This document shows positions 43,651-52,543 of a DNA stretch of 64,000 bases, in pieces (the stretch's first letter is position 1; each line of letters starts with the position of its first letter). The position numbers were made by a program, and so were the translations under genes. Source of the stretch: Tenuifilaceae bacterium CYCD (GTDB taxonomy: Bacteria > Bacteroidota > Bacteroidia > Bacteroidales > Tenuifilaceae); the NCBI GenBank assembly GCA_036322835.1, contig AP027304.1, forward strand, positions 434,001 to 498,000. The letters are read 5' to 3'. Below the pieces are notes generated by a model. The model saw only the letters and a program-made list of their open reading frames with translations. It searched no databases and was not told where the DNA came from.

Positions 43651-45843
43651 ATGGCTAAACAAAGATTCACCGCATTTAAGGAGGCAGTTAATCGTACCCC
43701 ACAGGAATTCAATGGAAACAATCACCCTAAATACTCGGAAATATTTGGTGTGAATGTTTTTGATAGGGAAAAAATGAAACGCTACCTATCAGCCGATGCT
43801 TACGAAAGTCTAATCGCTTCGGTTGATGAGGGTCGTCGTATTGACAGGAAAATAGCCGGGCAAGTTGCTGCAGCCATGAAAGCATGGGCTTTAGAGCTGG
43901 GGGCAACACATTATACACACTGGTTTCAACCGCTGAATGGTGCTACTGCCGAAAAACACGATGCTTTTCTTTCAATAGATAAGGATGGAAAGGCAATGGA
44001 ACTATTTAAAGGCGAAATGCTTGTTCAGCAAGAACCCGATGCATCGAGTTTTCCCAGCGGTGGAATCAGGAATACCTTTGAAGCAAGAGGATACTCTGCC
44101 TGGGATCCAACCTCCCCTGCATTTATTCTAGATCAAACCCTATGTATACCAACCATATTTGTATCTTACACTGGCGAAGCGTTAGATTACAAAACACCTT
44201 TACTAAAATCACTAGCGGCACTAGATAAAGCAGCCGTTTCGGTACTGGAATATTTCGATAAGGATGCAAAAAAAGTATTGGTAACGCTGGGATGGGAACA
44301 GGAATATTTTTTAGTTGACGAAGCTCTATACAATGCTCGTCCCGACTTAGCATTATGCGGTCGTACACTTATGGGGCATGCTGCTGCAAAGGATCAGCAA
44401 TTGGAAGATCATTATTTTGGATCCATTCCGGCTCGTGTTGCTGCGTTCATGCGACATTTTGAGACAGAAGCCTATAAACTAGGCATTCCTGTTAAAACAC
44501 GCCATAACGAAGTTGCCCCGAACCAATTTGAGTGCGCCCCTATTTTCGAAGAAGCAAACCTAGCGGTCGATCACAACCAGCTTATCATGTCTTTGATGGA
44601 CAATGTTGCCCAAAAACACAATTTCAGGGTACTGTTCCACGAAAAACCGTTCAAAGGCGTAAACGGATCTGGCAAACACAACAACTGGTCAATGATGACG
44701 GATACAGGCGTTAACTTGCTTTCGCCTGGGAAAACACCAAAAAACAACCTACAGTTCCTTACTTTCCTTATCAACACTATTAAGGCAGTACAGGATCACG
44801 CTGCACTCCTAATTGGCAGCATTGCCTCGGAATCCAACTCGCATAGATTAGGGGCACACGAAGCTCCACCAGCAATCATGTCCGTTTTTATTGGTAAAAC
44901 GTTAAGTGCAGTTCTGGATGAACTGGAGGAAAGGGTAAGCGACCAAAAAATGACCCCCGACGAAAAAACCGAACTAAAACTGGATATCATCGGAAAAATT
45001 CCCGAAATATTGCTCGATAATACCGACCGCAACCGTACATCACCATTCGCATTCACAGGGAATCGCTTCGAATTTAGGGCGGTGGGCTCCTCGGGCAGCT
45101 GCGCATCGCCTATGATTGTTCTTAACACCGCCGTTGCCGATCAACTAAATAGGTTCAAAACTGAGGTTGAAAAAGTAATAGCCAAAGGAATTAAAAAAGA
45201 CGAGGCAATAATACAATGCTTGCGCAAAGTTATTATTGAATCAAAACAAATCAGATTCGAAGGAAACGGTTATAGCCAGGATTGGATTGATGAAGCGGCA
45301 CGCAGAGGTTTACCCAATATTCAAAGCCCCATAGAGGCTTTCAAAACTTTTCTTCTCGACTCATCCATGAAATTGCTCACAAGCAATCTAGTTCTTTCGA
45401 AAAGGGAACTTGAGGCCCGTTTCGAAATTCGAAACGAGATATTCCTCAAAAAGGTACAAATTGAAGCCCGAGTGCTAGGCGATTTGGCTATCAACCATAT
45501 TATTCCTACAGCGATTACCTATCAAAACATCCTCATATCAAACGTAAAGGGACTTAAGGAACTCTTTCCGAATGAATACGAGAAACTTGCAAACCATCAA
45601 CTTAACCTCCTACAAGAAATCTCCGAACACATTCACGAAATCCGTAAGCAAGTTGACGAAATGATAGAGTTCCGCAAAGAAGCAAATTTGGTTGAAGATG
45701 TGGTGGAAAGAGCCCAGCTATACTCAAAAAATGTTCGCCCTTATATCGAGGACATTCGTTATCGTATCGACAAATTAGAAATGATTGTTGACGATGAGAT
45801 GTGGCCGTTACCAAAATACCGAGAGATACTATTCATTCGGTAA
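43651..45843 (+). CDS. glnN: Glutamine synthetase type III
   Basis: Makes glutamine from glutamate, ammonia and ATP. At 730 residues it has the length of the type III enzymes (type I is about 450). Typical segments are NHPKYSEIFGVNVFDREKMKRYL, ATHYTHWFQPLNGATAEKHDAFL, TLGWEQEYFLVDE, PVKTRHNEVAPNQFECAPIFEEAN, FKGVNGSGKHNNWSM and RTSPFAFTGNRFEFRAVGSS. All expected acidic metal-binding residues appear present. It is typical of Bacteroidota. It is transcribed alone and ended by a hairpin. No glnB/amt genes are adjacent. Confidence 0.96.
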   Translation: MAKQRFTAFKEAVNRTPQEFNGNNHPKYSEIFGVNVFDREKMKRYLSADAYESLIASVDEGRRIDRKIAGQVAAAMKAWALELGATHYTHWFQPLNGATAEKHDAFLSIDKDGKAMELFKGEMLVQQEPDASSFPSGGIRNTFEARGYSAWDPTSPAFILDQTLCIPTIFVSYTGEALDYKTPLLKSLAALDKAAVSVLEYFDKDAKKVLVTLGWEQEYFLVDEALYNARPDLALCGRTLMGHAAAKDQQLEDHYFGSIPARVAAFMRHFETEAYKLGIPVKTRHNEVAPNQFECAPIFEEANLAVDHNQLIMSLMDNVAQKHNFRVLFHEKPFKGVNGSGKHNNWSMMTDTGVNLLSPGKTPKNNLQFLTFLINTIKAVQDHAALLIGSIASESNSHRLGAHEAPPAIMSVFIGKTLSAVLDELEERVSDQKMTPDEKTELKLDIIGKIPEILLDNTDRNRTSPFAFTGNRFEFRAVGSSGSCASPMIVLNTAVADQLNRFKTEVEKVIAKGIKKDEAIIQCLRKVIIESKQIRFEGNGYSQDWIDEAARRGLPNIQSPIEAFKTFLLDSSMKLLTSNLVLSKRELEARFEIRNEIFLKKVQIEARVLGDLAINHIIPTAITYQNILISNVKGLKELFPNEYEKLANHQLNLLQEISEHIHEIRKQVDEMIEFRKEANLVEDVVERAQLYSKNVRPYIEDIRYRIDKLEMIVDDEMWPLPKYREILFIR

Positions 45844-45850
45844 AAAATTA

Positions 45851-45886
45851 AAATAAAAGTCCTGATTCATTCAGGGCTTTTATTTT
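45851..45886 (+). terminator. Terminator after glnN
   Basis: An inverted repeat of AAATAAAAGTCCTGA with TCAGGGCTTTTATTT (one T-G pair) is followed by a T run. Confidence 0.75.
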
Positions 45887-45981
45887 ACAGCAATACGTTT
45901 TATGTGCTTTTATTTATTGATATTTCAATATCTATAAAATAATATTTACTTTTACCTTTTATATTTTAGATACTTTTAAGA

Positions 45982-45989
45982 TATTTTTG
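45982..45989 (+). promoter_or_regulatory. Putative -7 box of the OmpA-family gene
   Basis: TATTTTTG matches TAnnTTTG, 22 nt before the ATG at 46012. Confidence 0.45.
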
Positions 45990-46011
45990 CGTTTACAAGT
46001 AAAGCACACTT

Positions 46012-48015
46012 ATGTTCGAACTACAATCAATCATCAGGAAAGGATTATTATCCCTTGCAGTTGTATTCTTTATTTCGAATTCTACCACTGCTCAAACCAA
46101 CAAGCTAAGCCGGGCTGATGCTTTGTATAAGGCTGGAGGATACTATGAGGCCATAGATCTTTACAAGGATGATATCGATAAAATAAAGGACAAGGTTGAG
46201 CTATCGAAGTACCTTTACAAAATAGGAAATTGCTATAGGCTAATTGGAAATGCACGCCAGGCAGAACTCTGGTACCAAAAAGCTATTCTAAGGCAGTGCC
46301 CCGATCCTAAAGTTTTCTTCTACTACGCCGAAATGCTCAAAATGGGGGAGAAATACGACGAAGCCATTGAGCAATACAAAAAATACAAAGTACTTGCGCC
46401 GTTAGATAAATTAGCCGATTCGGGAATAGAGTCGTGCGAGTTATCTAAGAAATGGAAAGAAACCCCTTCGGGATACGAAATCATCAATATGCGCAGCATA
46501 AACACAAAATTCAGCGAATTTTGCCCGGCCTACGCATCGAACGACTACTCCGAACTTCTTTTTACCAGTTCGAGGAAAGGTACAACTGGAGGAAAAATTA
46601 GTGCCGTAACCGGCGAAAACTTTACAGATATTTTTCTTACAACACGCGATGTAAAAGGAGTTTGGAGCGAACCAAAGCCTATAGATGAAAATGTAAATAC
46701 ACAGTTTGATGAAGGTTCCAGTTCATTAATATCTACAGATTACAACACACTTTTCTTTGCCCGTTGTAAAGTAAGCAAGCGAGACAAACTAGGATGCCAG
46801 ATATTTAGCGCAAAAAGAACCGAACAAGGTTGGCTAACACCCGATGAAATAAAAATATCATCGGACAGTATGATTGTAGCCCATCCTGCAATTTCGAACG
46901 ACGGAACAACACTCTACTTCACCAGCAACATTCCTGGTGGGTTTGGAGGATTAGATATCTGGAAAGTTACCCGCAATTCATCCGCTGATGAATGGGGCGA
47001 GCCCATAAATCTTGGTGGTGAAATTAATACTGCTGGCAACGAAATGTTTCCATACATACACTCTGACGGCACTTTATACTTCTCTTCCGACGGACATCCT
47101 GGAATGGGGGGTCTTGATTTGTTCAAAGCAAAAACTAACGAAAGTGGCGCTTGGGAGGTTGAAAACATGCGTTACCCCATGAACTCCCCTTCGGATGACT
47201 TTGGGATTGTTTTTGAAAACGATAGAGAAGCCGGATATTTCTCATCGCGTCGCCAAGGAGGAAGAGGTTCCGACGATATCTACATGTTCTATCTACCGCC
47301 TATCAACTATAATATGATTGGTAAGGTAACCGATGATAAAGCACAGACACCCGTAAGCGAGGCAACTGTCAAGTTAATTGGCAGCGATGGAGCCATTATA
47401 ACCATGCAAACCCAAGCCGATGGGTCGTTCAAATTCAACCTTACCCCTAACACCGACTACGTTGTAATCGCTTCCAAAAAGGGATACCTCAACAACAAGG
47501 CCAAGGAAACCACACGTGGCTTAAACCAAAGCAAGGATTTTGATGTAGCCATCGCAATAACATCAACCGAAAAACCAATTGAAATACCAAATATTTTCTA
47601 CGATTACGACAAATGGGAACTTCGTCCGGAATCACGCGAAGCCCTCGACAGGCTTGTTGAAATCCTTAACGATAACCCAACCGTTACCATTGAATTGGCA
47701 TCGCATACCGACAGCCGAGGAACGCAGGAATACAACTACGAACTCTCGCAAAAACGTGCACAATCGGTTGTTAACTACTTAATTGAAAAAGGAATTGTCA
47801 CTGAACGTTTAAAAGCTAAGGGTTATGCTCAAACTCAACCCAAGATTGTAGATGCAGCGCTTAATGCACGTTATTCGTTCCTACCTGTTGGAGTATTGCT
47901 CGATCAAAAATTCATTGATGGATTAACCACTGAGGAAAACAAGGAGATCGTATACCAAATAAATCGTAGGACTGAGTTCAGAGTATTAAGAGACGATTAT
48001 CAAGTAAAAAAATAA
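46012..48015 (+). CDS. PorE-like OmpA-family protein (TPR, beta-propeller, CRD, OmpA)
   Basis: A 667-residue envelope protein. A signal peptide (ending SNSTTAQ) is followed by TPR helices (about 30-145) and a WD40/PD40 beta-propeller (about 170-420; e.g. AHPAISNDGTTLYFTSNIPGGFGGLDIW). Then come a carboxypeptidase-regulatory-like domain (about 435-515, MIGKVTDDKAQTPVSEATVKL) and an OmpA peptidoglycan-binding domain. The last has IELASHTDSRGTQEYNYELSQKRAQSVVNYL. This exact order is that of PorE of the type IX secretion system in Porphyromonas. With the T9SS cargo at 22.5 kb, this suggests a working T9SS. Related paralogues exist, so the PorE role is inferred. It is a single gene with its own promoter and terminator. 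Confidence 0.84.
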   Translation: MFELQSIIRKGLLSLAVVFFISNSTTAQTNKLSRADALYKAGGYYEAIDLYKDDIDKIKDKVELSKYLYKIGNCYRLIGNARQAELWYQKAILRQCPDPKVFFYYAEMLKMGEKYDEAIEQYKKYKVLAPLDKLADSGIESCELSKKWKETPSGYEIINMRSINTKFSEFCPAYASNDYSELLFTSSRKGTTGGKISAVTGENFTDIFLTTRDVKGVWSEPKPIDENVNTQFDEGSSSLISTDYNTLFFARCKVSKRDKLGCQIFSAKRTEQGWLTPDEIKISSDSMIVAHPAISNDGTTLYFTSNIPGGFGGLDIWKVTRNSSADEWGEPINLGGEINTAGNEMFPYIHSDGTLYFSSDGHPGMGGLDLFKAKTNESGAWEVENMRYPMNSPSDDFGIVFENDREAGYFSSRRQGGRGSDDIYMFYLPPINYNMIGKVTDDKAQTPVSEATVKLIGSDGAIITMQTQADGSFKFNLTPNTDYVVIASKKGYLNNKAKETTRGLNQSKDFDVAIAITSTEKPIEIPNIFYDYDKWELRPESREALDRLVEILNDNPTVTIELASHTDSRGTQEYNYELSQKRAQSVVNYLIEKGIVTERLKAKGYAQTQPKIVDAALNARYSFLPVGVLLDQKFIDGLTTEENKEIVYQINRRTEFRVLRDDYQVKK

Positions 48016-48032
48016 ATTTCGAAGGAAAATAC

Positions 48033-48056
48033 ACAAGGGGGCGTTGCCCCCTTTGT
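48033..48056 (+). terminator. Terminator after the PorE-like gene
   Basis: A GC-rich stem AAGGGGGC (48035-48042) with GCCCCCTT (48046-48053) and a GTT loop, followed by TTGT. Confidence 0.8.
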
Positions 48057-48224
48057 TGTCTAATTTTTCAATCAACAACCTATTAAAACTTTCCAAAAAA
48101 AGAATTAGTTTTGCTATATACGTTAATGCTAATATGAATTATAGTTTTTTAAGCAAAATTTGGAACGTAAATTGTGTAACTTTTATTTGTTGATTTAGTA
48201 AAATTCTGTTCACAACACATCGGT

Positions 48225-48584
48225 ATGCTTCGACTAGTTAAACTTATAGCTATAATTCTTTTAGTAGCCACTGCAAAACAAGGCTACTCACAAAAGTTTT
48301 ACGAAGCAGAAACAATTGAGGAGGCAAAGCTTAAAATCTACGCAGTAGAAGATCCTAAGGATGCAGACCTATACTTCTGCATTGTCTACGAGGAAAAGGA
48401 AATAAAAAAAGTTGGAATAATGATGGAAGTAGCCAACCCCAACGAGGCTCAAATTATTCTCATTTTTGTTGACGATCCCAAGCAAGCCGATGTTAAAGTT
48501 TGGCTAGTTGATACCCCAGCCGAGGTTAAATGGATAAACGAGGACAAGAAAAAGTTTATAGTTGTAGATGGATTGAACTATTGA
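48225..48584 (+). CDS. Small secreted protein, DUF6150-like
   Basis: A 119-residue protein with a signal peptide (MLRLVKLIAIILLVATAKQGYSQ) and an acidic mature part. Two similar beta-alpha units are visible: VEDPKDADLYFCIVYEE and VDDPKQADVKVWLVDTP, with a KWINEDKKKF tail. This pattern (a repeated D-x-A-D-x-K-V-x-x-V element) reminds me of the DUF6150 family of small Bacteroidota proteins; I cannot confirm it. The function is unknown. It sits alone between two unrelated genes. Confidence 0.7.
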   Translation: MLRLVKLIAIILLVATAKQGYSQKFYEAETIEEAKLKIYAVEDPKDADLYFCIVYEEKEIKKVGIMMEVANPNEAQIILIFVDDPKQADVKVWLVDTPAEVKWINEDKKKFIVVDGLNY

Positions 48585-48644
48585 TATAATCCTACTGCAA
48601 AGAAATCGCCCTCCAGTAATCAACAATCTGTTAACATTTTCCAA

Positions 48645-48675
48645 TTGGGCAATTAAAAATTCTCAATTACCTTTG
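48645..48675 (+). promoter_or_regulatory. Putative promoter of purM
   Basis: TTG at 48645-48647 and TACCTTTG at 48668-48675 are 20 nt apart, a full match to the Bacteroidota promoter. The ATG at 48691 leaves a leader of about 10 nt. Confidence 0.6.
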
Positions 48676-48690
48676 TCAATAAAAATCACA

Positions 48691-49860
48691 ATGAGCAAAA
48701 ATTCCCGATATGACCAAAGAGGGGTATCTGCCTCTAAAGATGATGTGCATAGTGCCATTAGCAATTTAGATAAGGGTCTTTATCCAAAGGCATTCTGTAA
48801 AGTAGTTCCCGACACTTTATCAGGCGATCCAAACTACTGCGTTGTTATGCATGCCGATGGAGCTGGAACAAAATCCTCGCTTGCTTATGCATACTGGAAA
48901 GAAACTGGCGACATGAGCGTATGGAAGGGAATTGCGCAGGATGCTATTGTTATGAACATAGACGATTTGCTCTGCGTGGGAATCACCAATAATATTTTGC
49001 TTTCGTCTACCATTGGCCGTAATAAAAACTTAATTCCTGGTGAAGTTGTCAGCGCAATAATACAAGGAACCGAGGAGTTTTGCGAAACTTTAAGAAACCA
49101 AGGTATTGGAATTACTCTTACAGGCGGCGAAACTGCCGATGTTGGCGATCTTGTTCGCACTGTAATTGTTGATTCGACTGTAACGGCTCGTATTAAACGT
49201 TCCGAGATTATATCGAACAGCAACATTCAGGATGGGGATGTAATTATTGGTCTTTCGTCATTTGGAAAAGCCAACTATGAAACTGAATATAACGGAGGAA
49301 TTGGAAGCAATGGATTAACATCCGCCCGGCACGATGTTTTTGCAAATTACTTGGCCAACAAATACCCCGAAACATACGACTCCGCGGTACCATCAGAACT
49401 AATCTATTCCGGATCTTATAAACTAGATCAAATAATTTCCGAGGTTGGAATAACTGCTGGGAAAATGGTACTCTCCCCTACCCGTACTTACGCACCAATA
49501 GTAAAGGACGTACTATCAAACTACAGACCTGTAGTACACGGCTTGGTTCACTGCTCTGGAGGAGCGCAAACCAAAGTAATGAACTTTGTAGATAATCTCC
49601 ATGTTGTTAAGGATAATCTTTTTGATTTACCGCCACTATTTAAAATCATCCAGCAAGAATCAGGAACATCGTGGCAGGAAATGTACAAGGTTTTCAATAT
49701 GGGACATAGATTCGAAATATACGTTTTCCCCGAATTTGCCGATGACATTATTGCCATTGCAAAAGATTACGGAGTTGATGCTAAAATTGTTGGCTATTGC
49801 AGTGAATACGAAGGGAAAAAACTAACCATCAAATCACAATTTGGAGAGTTTCACTATTAG
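48691..49860 (+). CDS. purM: Phosphoribosylformylglycinamidine cyclo-ligase (AIR synthase)
   Basis: Closes the imidazole ring in de novo purine synthesis. The 389-residue protein begins MSKNSRYDQRGVSASKDDVHSAI. It contains the AIRS ATP-grasp-like motifs MHADGAGTKSSLAY, GIAQDAIVMNIDDLLCVG and GITLTGGETADVGDLV, and the late PVVHGLVHCSGGAQTKVMNF. The chain is longer than the E. coli enzyme (345), as is usual in Bacteroidota. The ATG at 48691 is chosen over an in-frame TTG at 48673, because that TTG lies inside the -7 box. It is a single-gene unit. Confidence 0.93.
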   Translation: MSKNSRYDQRGVSASKDDVHSAISNLDKGLYPKAFCKVVPDTLSGDPNYCVVMHADGAGTKSSLAYAYWKETGDMSVWKGIAQDAIVMNIDDLLCVGITNNILLSSTIGRNKNLIPGEVVSAIIQGTEEFCETLRNQGIGITLTGGETADVGDLVRTVIVDSTVTARIKRSEIISNSNIQDGDVIIGLSSFGKANYETEYNGGIGSNGLTSARHDVFANYLANKYPETYDSAVPSELIYSGSYKLDQIISEVGITAGKMVLSPTRTYAPIVKDVLSNYRPVVHGLVHCSGGAQTKVMNFVDNLHVVKDNLFDLPPLFKIIQQESGTSWQEMYKVFNMGHRFEIYVFPEFADDIIAIAKDYGVDAKIVGYCSEYEGKKLTIKSQFGEFHY

Positions 49861-49940
49861 GATACCGTCTTTAGATGAATACATTTTAGTGTATTTAGCA
49901 AAATCTTACGAATCGTTTTTGCTTGTAGAATTCAACTATC

Positions 49941-49965
49941 TTCTGAATTCTGAATTCTGAATTCT
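49941..49965. repeat. 7-bp tandem repeat in the purM-prfA gap
   Basis: TTCTGAA occurs three times in a row, followed by TTCT. The 165-nt gap between purM and prfA holds this and the prfA -7 box only. Confidence 0.7.
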
Positions 49966-49998
49966 ATTACGTCCTTTTCACTCTGTAAAATTTATGCT

Positions 49999-50006
49999 TA
50001 CATTTG
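49999..50006 (+). promoter_or_regulatory. Putative -7 box of prfA-pyrF
   Basis: TACATTTG matches TAnnTTTG, 19 nt before the prfA ATG at 50026. Confidence 0.5.
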
Positions 50007-50025
50007 CGGCAATATTTAAACTTAT

Positions 50026-51114
50026 ATGTCAGACAATACAATACTTAGAAAACTAGAAGGAATTAGACACAAATTCGAGGAAATTGGCCAGCAAATTACC
50101 GATCCTGCGGTTATGGCCGACATGAAACGATTTGTAAGTCTTAACAAGGAATACCGATCGTTAGAGCCAGTTGTTGCTGCTTACGAAAAGTATAAAAACG
50201 TACTCAGCAATATTGAATCATCTAAGCAAATTTTAGCTACCGAAAAGGATGAAGAGCTAAGGGATATGGCTAAAATGGAGGTGGAAACTTTATCTCAAGA
50301 GCAGGAAAGTTTGGAAGAGGAGATCAAAGTATTACTACTCCCAGCCGATCCGGAGGATTCTAAAAATGCCGTGATGGAAATCAGGGCTGGCACAGGTGGA
50401 GATGAAGCCAGTATTTTTGCTGGGGACTTATTCCGTATGTACACCAAATACTTCGAAAGAAAAGGATGGAAGTATGAAGTTACAGGTACTTCGGAAGGAA
50501 CTGTTGGCGGTTTCAAGGAAGTTGTTATAAATGTAACCGGAAATGGGGTTTATGGTGTGCTTAAGTATGAATCTGGAGTTCACCGTGTGCAGCGCGTACC
50601 TCAAACCGAGACACAAGGGCGTGTTCATACATCAGCAGCAACCGTAGCGGTACTACCCGAGGCCGAGGAATTTGATATCGACCTTAAAATGGAAGATATC
50701 CGCAAGGATACATTCTGCGCATCGGGACCTGGCGGACAAAGCGTAAACACCACCTACTCGGCAATTCGCCTAACCCACATTCCAACCGGAATTGTGGTTC
50801 AGTGTCAGGATCAAAAATCGCAGATAAAGAATTTTGACAAAGCTCTGGCAGAACTCCGTACACGTCTTTATAACTTGGAATACCAAAAGTATATGGACAA
50901 TATCGCCTCGAAGCGTAAAACAATGGTTTCGACTGGCGACCGCTCTGCTAAAATTAGAACCTACAACTACCCTCAGGGTAGAGTAACCGATCATCGCATT
51001 AACCTTACCCTTTATAACCTATCGGCCATTATCGATGGGGATATTCAGGAAGTAATTGACAAACTACAGCTAGCCGAAAATGCCGAACGCCTAAAAGCTG
51101 CAAGCGAAGAATAA
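50026..51114 (+). CDS. prfA: Peptide chain release factor 1
   Basis: Reads UAA and UAG stop codons and releases the peptide. The 362-residue protein has an N-terminal helical domain, the codon-recognition loop RVPQTETQGRVHTSA (tripeptide P-x-T, here PQT instead of PAT) and the catalytic GGQ in CASGPGGQSVNTTYSAIRLTHIPTG. The C-terminus has TYNYPQGRVTDHRINLTLYNL. The length is normal for RF1. It is followed by pyrF after 12 nt, a common pairing in Bacteroidota, so the two genes form an operon. Confidence 0.95.
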   Translation: MSDNTILRKLEGIRHKFEEIGQQITDPAVMADMKRFVSLNKEYRSLEPVVAAYEKYKNVLSNIESSKQILATEKDEELRDMAKMEVETLSQEQESLEEEIKVLLLPADPEDSKNAVMEIRAGTGGDEASIFAGDLFRMYTKYFERKGWKYEVTGTSEGTVGGFKEVVINVTGNGVYGVLKYESGVHRVQRVPQTETQGRVHTSAATVAVLPEAEEFDIDLKMEDIRKDTFCASGPGGQSVNTTYSAIRLTHIPTGIVVQCQDQKSQIKNFDKALAELRTRLYNLEYQKYMDNIASKRKTMVSTGDRSAKIRTYNYPQGRVTDHRINLTLYNLSAIIDGDIQEVIDKLQLAENAERLKAASEE

Positions 51115-51126
51115 AACCTATAAGCT

Positions 51127-51960
51127 ATGACTCCCGAGCAACTATTCGAACAGATTCGCAAAAAAAAGAGTTTCCTTTGTGTTGGCCTCGACAGCGAGAT
51201 GACAAAAATTCCTGAGCACTTACTCTCGAAAGAGGATCCTATTTTCGAATTTAACAAAGCAATAGTTGATGCAACACACGATTTTGCAATTGCATTCAAG
51301 CCAAATCTAGCATTCTACGAAGTTCATGGCGCCTCCGGTTGGACCAGCCTAATTAAGACAATTAAGTATATCAGGAAGCACTTCCCGGATTTATTTATTA
51401 TTGCCGATGCTAAACGTGGCGATATCGCCAGCACTGCTCGCATGTATGCCAAGGCATATTTCAACAGCATGAGCTGCGACGCGGTAACCGTTTCACCTTA
51501 CCTCGGACAAGATTCGGTTACCCCCTATCTTTCTCACGAAGGGAAATGGACTATTTTACTGGCTATTACATCAAACGATAGTTTTGCAGATTTCCAACTA
51601 ATTGAAAACAAGGAGACCGGCAACAAGATTTTTGAGGATGTTGTTCTAAAATCGATGCACTGGGGCAGCGATGCCAACATGATGTACGTAGTTGGCGCAA
51701 CTCATCCGGAATACTTTGCCAGCGTTAGGAAATTAGTGCCCGATCACTTTTTACTTGTTCCTGGAGTTGGAGAGCAAGGCGGAAGCCTTGCAAAGGTTGC
51801 AGAAAAAGGCTTAAATCATCGATGTGGACTAATTGTAAACTCATCGAGGGGAATTATATATGCCGATATAACCGGAAAGTTTGCCGATGCCGCAAGGCAA
51901 CGTGCACATAAACTGCAGAAAGAAATGGAAGCAATTCTTTCTCAGGCGAAACTAATCTGA
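51127..51960 (+). CDS. pyrF: Orotidine 5'-phosphate decarboxylase
   Basis: Last step of de novo UMP synthesis. The 277-residue protein is of the longer type 2 kind. It has [34 protein letters not shown] and the catalytic [20 protein letters not shown] with the Lys and Asp residues. The phosphate-binding end is [19 protein letters not shown] and [10 protein letters not shown]. It is the second gene after prfA. Confidence 0.94.
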   Translation: MTPEQLFEQIRKKKSFLCVGLDSEMTKIPEHLLSKEDPIFEFNKAIVDATHDFAIAFKPNLAFYEVHGASGWTSLIKTIKYIRKHFPDLFIIADAKRGDIASTARMYAKAYFNSMSCDAVTVSPYLGQDSVTPYLSHEGKWTILLAITSNDSFADFQLIENKETGNKIFEDVVLKSMHWGSDANMMYVVGATHPEYFASVRKLVPDHFLLVPGVGEQGGSLAKVAEKGLNHRCGLIVNSSRGIIYADITGKFADAARQRAHKLQKEMEAILSQAKLI

Positions 51961-51979
51961 TTCTATGTTTACCTGCAAT

Positions 51980-52005
51980 AAAAGAGGACTTTTAGTCCTC
52001 TTTTT
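51980..52005. terminator. Bidirectional terminator overlapping a stop codon
   Basis: Perfect 11-bp arms AAAAGAGGACT (51980-51990) and AGTCCTCTTTT (51994-52004) flank a TTT loop. The last codons and stop (51992-51994) of the converging small-lipoprotein gene lie inside the hairpin. Confidence 0.82.
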
Positions 52006-52534
52006 CAATTATATCAACATTCTCAGCACAAATAATTACTGTTGAAACATATTGTTTTCCCGTCTGCTTCATCCGATCTCTTAACCGCTTAACATCTCTC
52101 TGTGATAGAGAATCTTCTCGCCCATATTCAGTCTGTTTTTTGACCCAAACAGTATCTTTACAAGGACTGTTATTGATGTGGCACAATAATGTCTTCCCAA
52201 CTTCCACTTTATCTAAATAAAGACTATCGACTCTCGATTCCCATACTAATCCCTGTATTCGAACTCTTTTATTAAAAAATTTTTTATCAAAATAAGGAAT
52301 GGCTTCCGAAGCAGAGATCATTAACATAGAACCATTGTCGGCCTTCAGTTTCATCTTCTTCCCATCAACACCACAAATGTGAACTATAACTCCTTCAGTC
52401 TCTACCTTTTTTCCACAAAACTGATCTGTATTCAAAACCAATTCATCTGCCAAGACTTTTTCTACCTTATGGCATTGATTCTTGCATGCCACAATGCAAA
52501 AAGCCATAGAAACCATTAACAGTAAATGCTTCAT
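51992..52534 (-). CDS. Small cysteine-rich lipoprotein of unknown function
   Basis: A 180-residue protein with a lipoprotein signal (MKHLLLMVSMAFCIVAC, lipobox IVAC, lipidated Cys17). The mature part has a probable small beta-barrel (VETEGVIVHICGVDGKKMKLKADNGSMLMI, then RVRIQGLVWESRVDSLYLDKVEV), resembling an OB-fold. Several cysteines (QCHKVE, QFCGKK, HICG, LLCHINNSPCKD, IICAE) could bind a metal or form disulfides. I do not recognise the family. It is the last gene of the minus-strand operon starting at the histidine kinase, 9 nt after the DUF5686 gene. Confidence 0.75.
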   Translation of the reverse strand: MKHLLLMVSMAFCIVACKNQCHKVEKVLADELVLNTDQFCGKKVETEGVIVHICGVDGKKMKLKADNGSMLMISASEAIPYFDKKFFNKRVRIQGLVWESRVDSLYLDKVEVGKTLLCHINNSPCKDTVWVKKQTEYGREDSLSQRDVKRLRDRMKQTGKQYVSTVIICAENVDIIEKED

Positions 52535-52543
52535 TGTTTGACT

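Noticed and set aside
48225-48584. Small secreted protein as a toxin or bacteriocin
   Set aside because: There is no immunity partner, leader with double glycine or cysteine pattern; the repeated beta-alpha units fit a small periplasmic domain.
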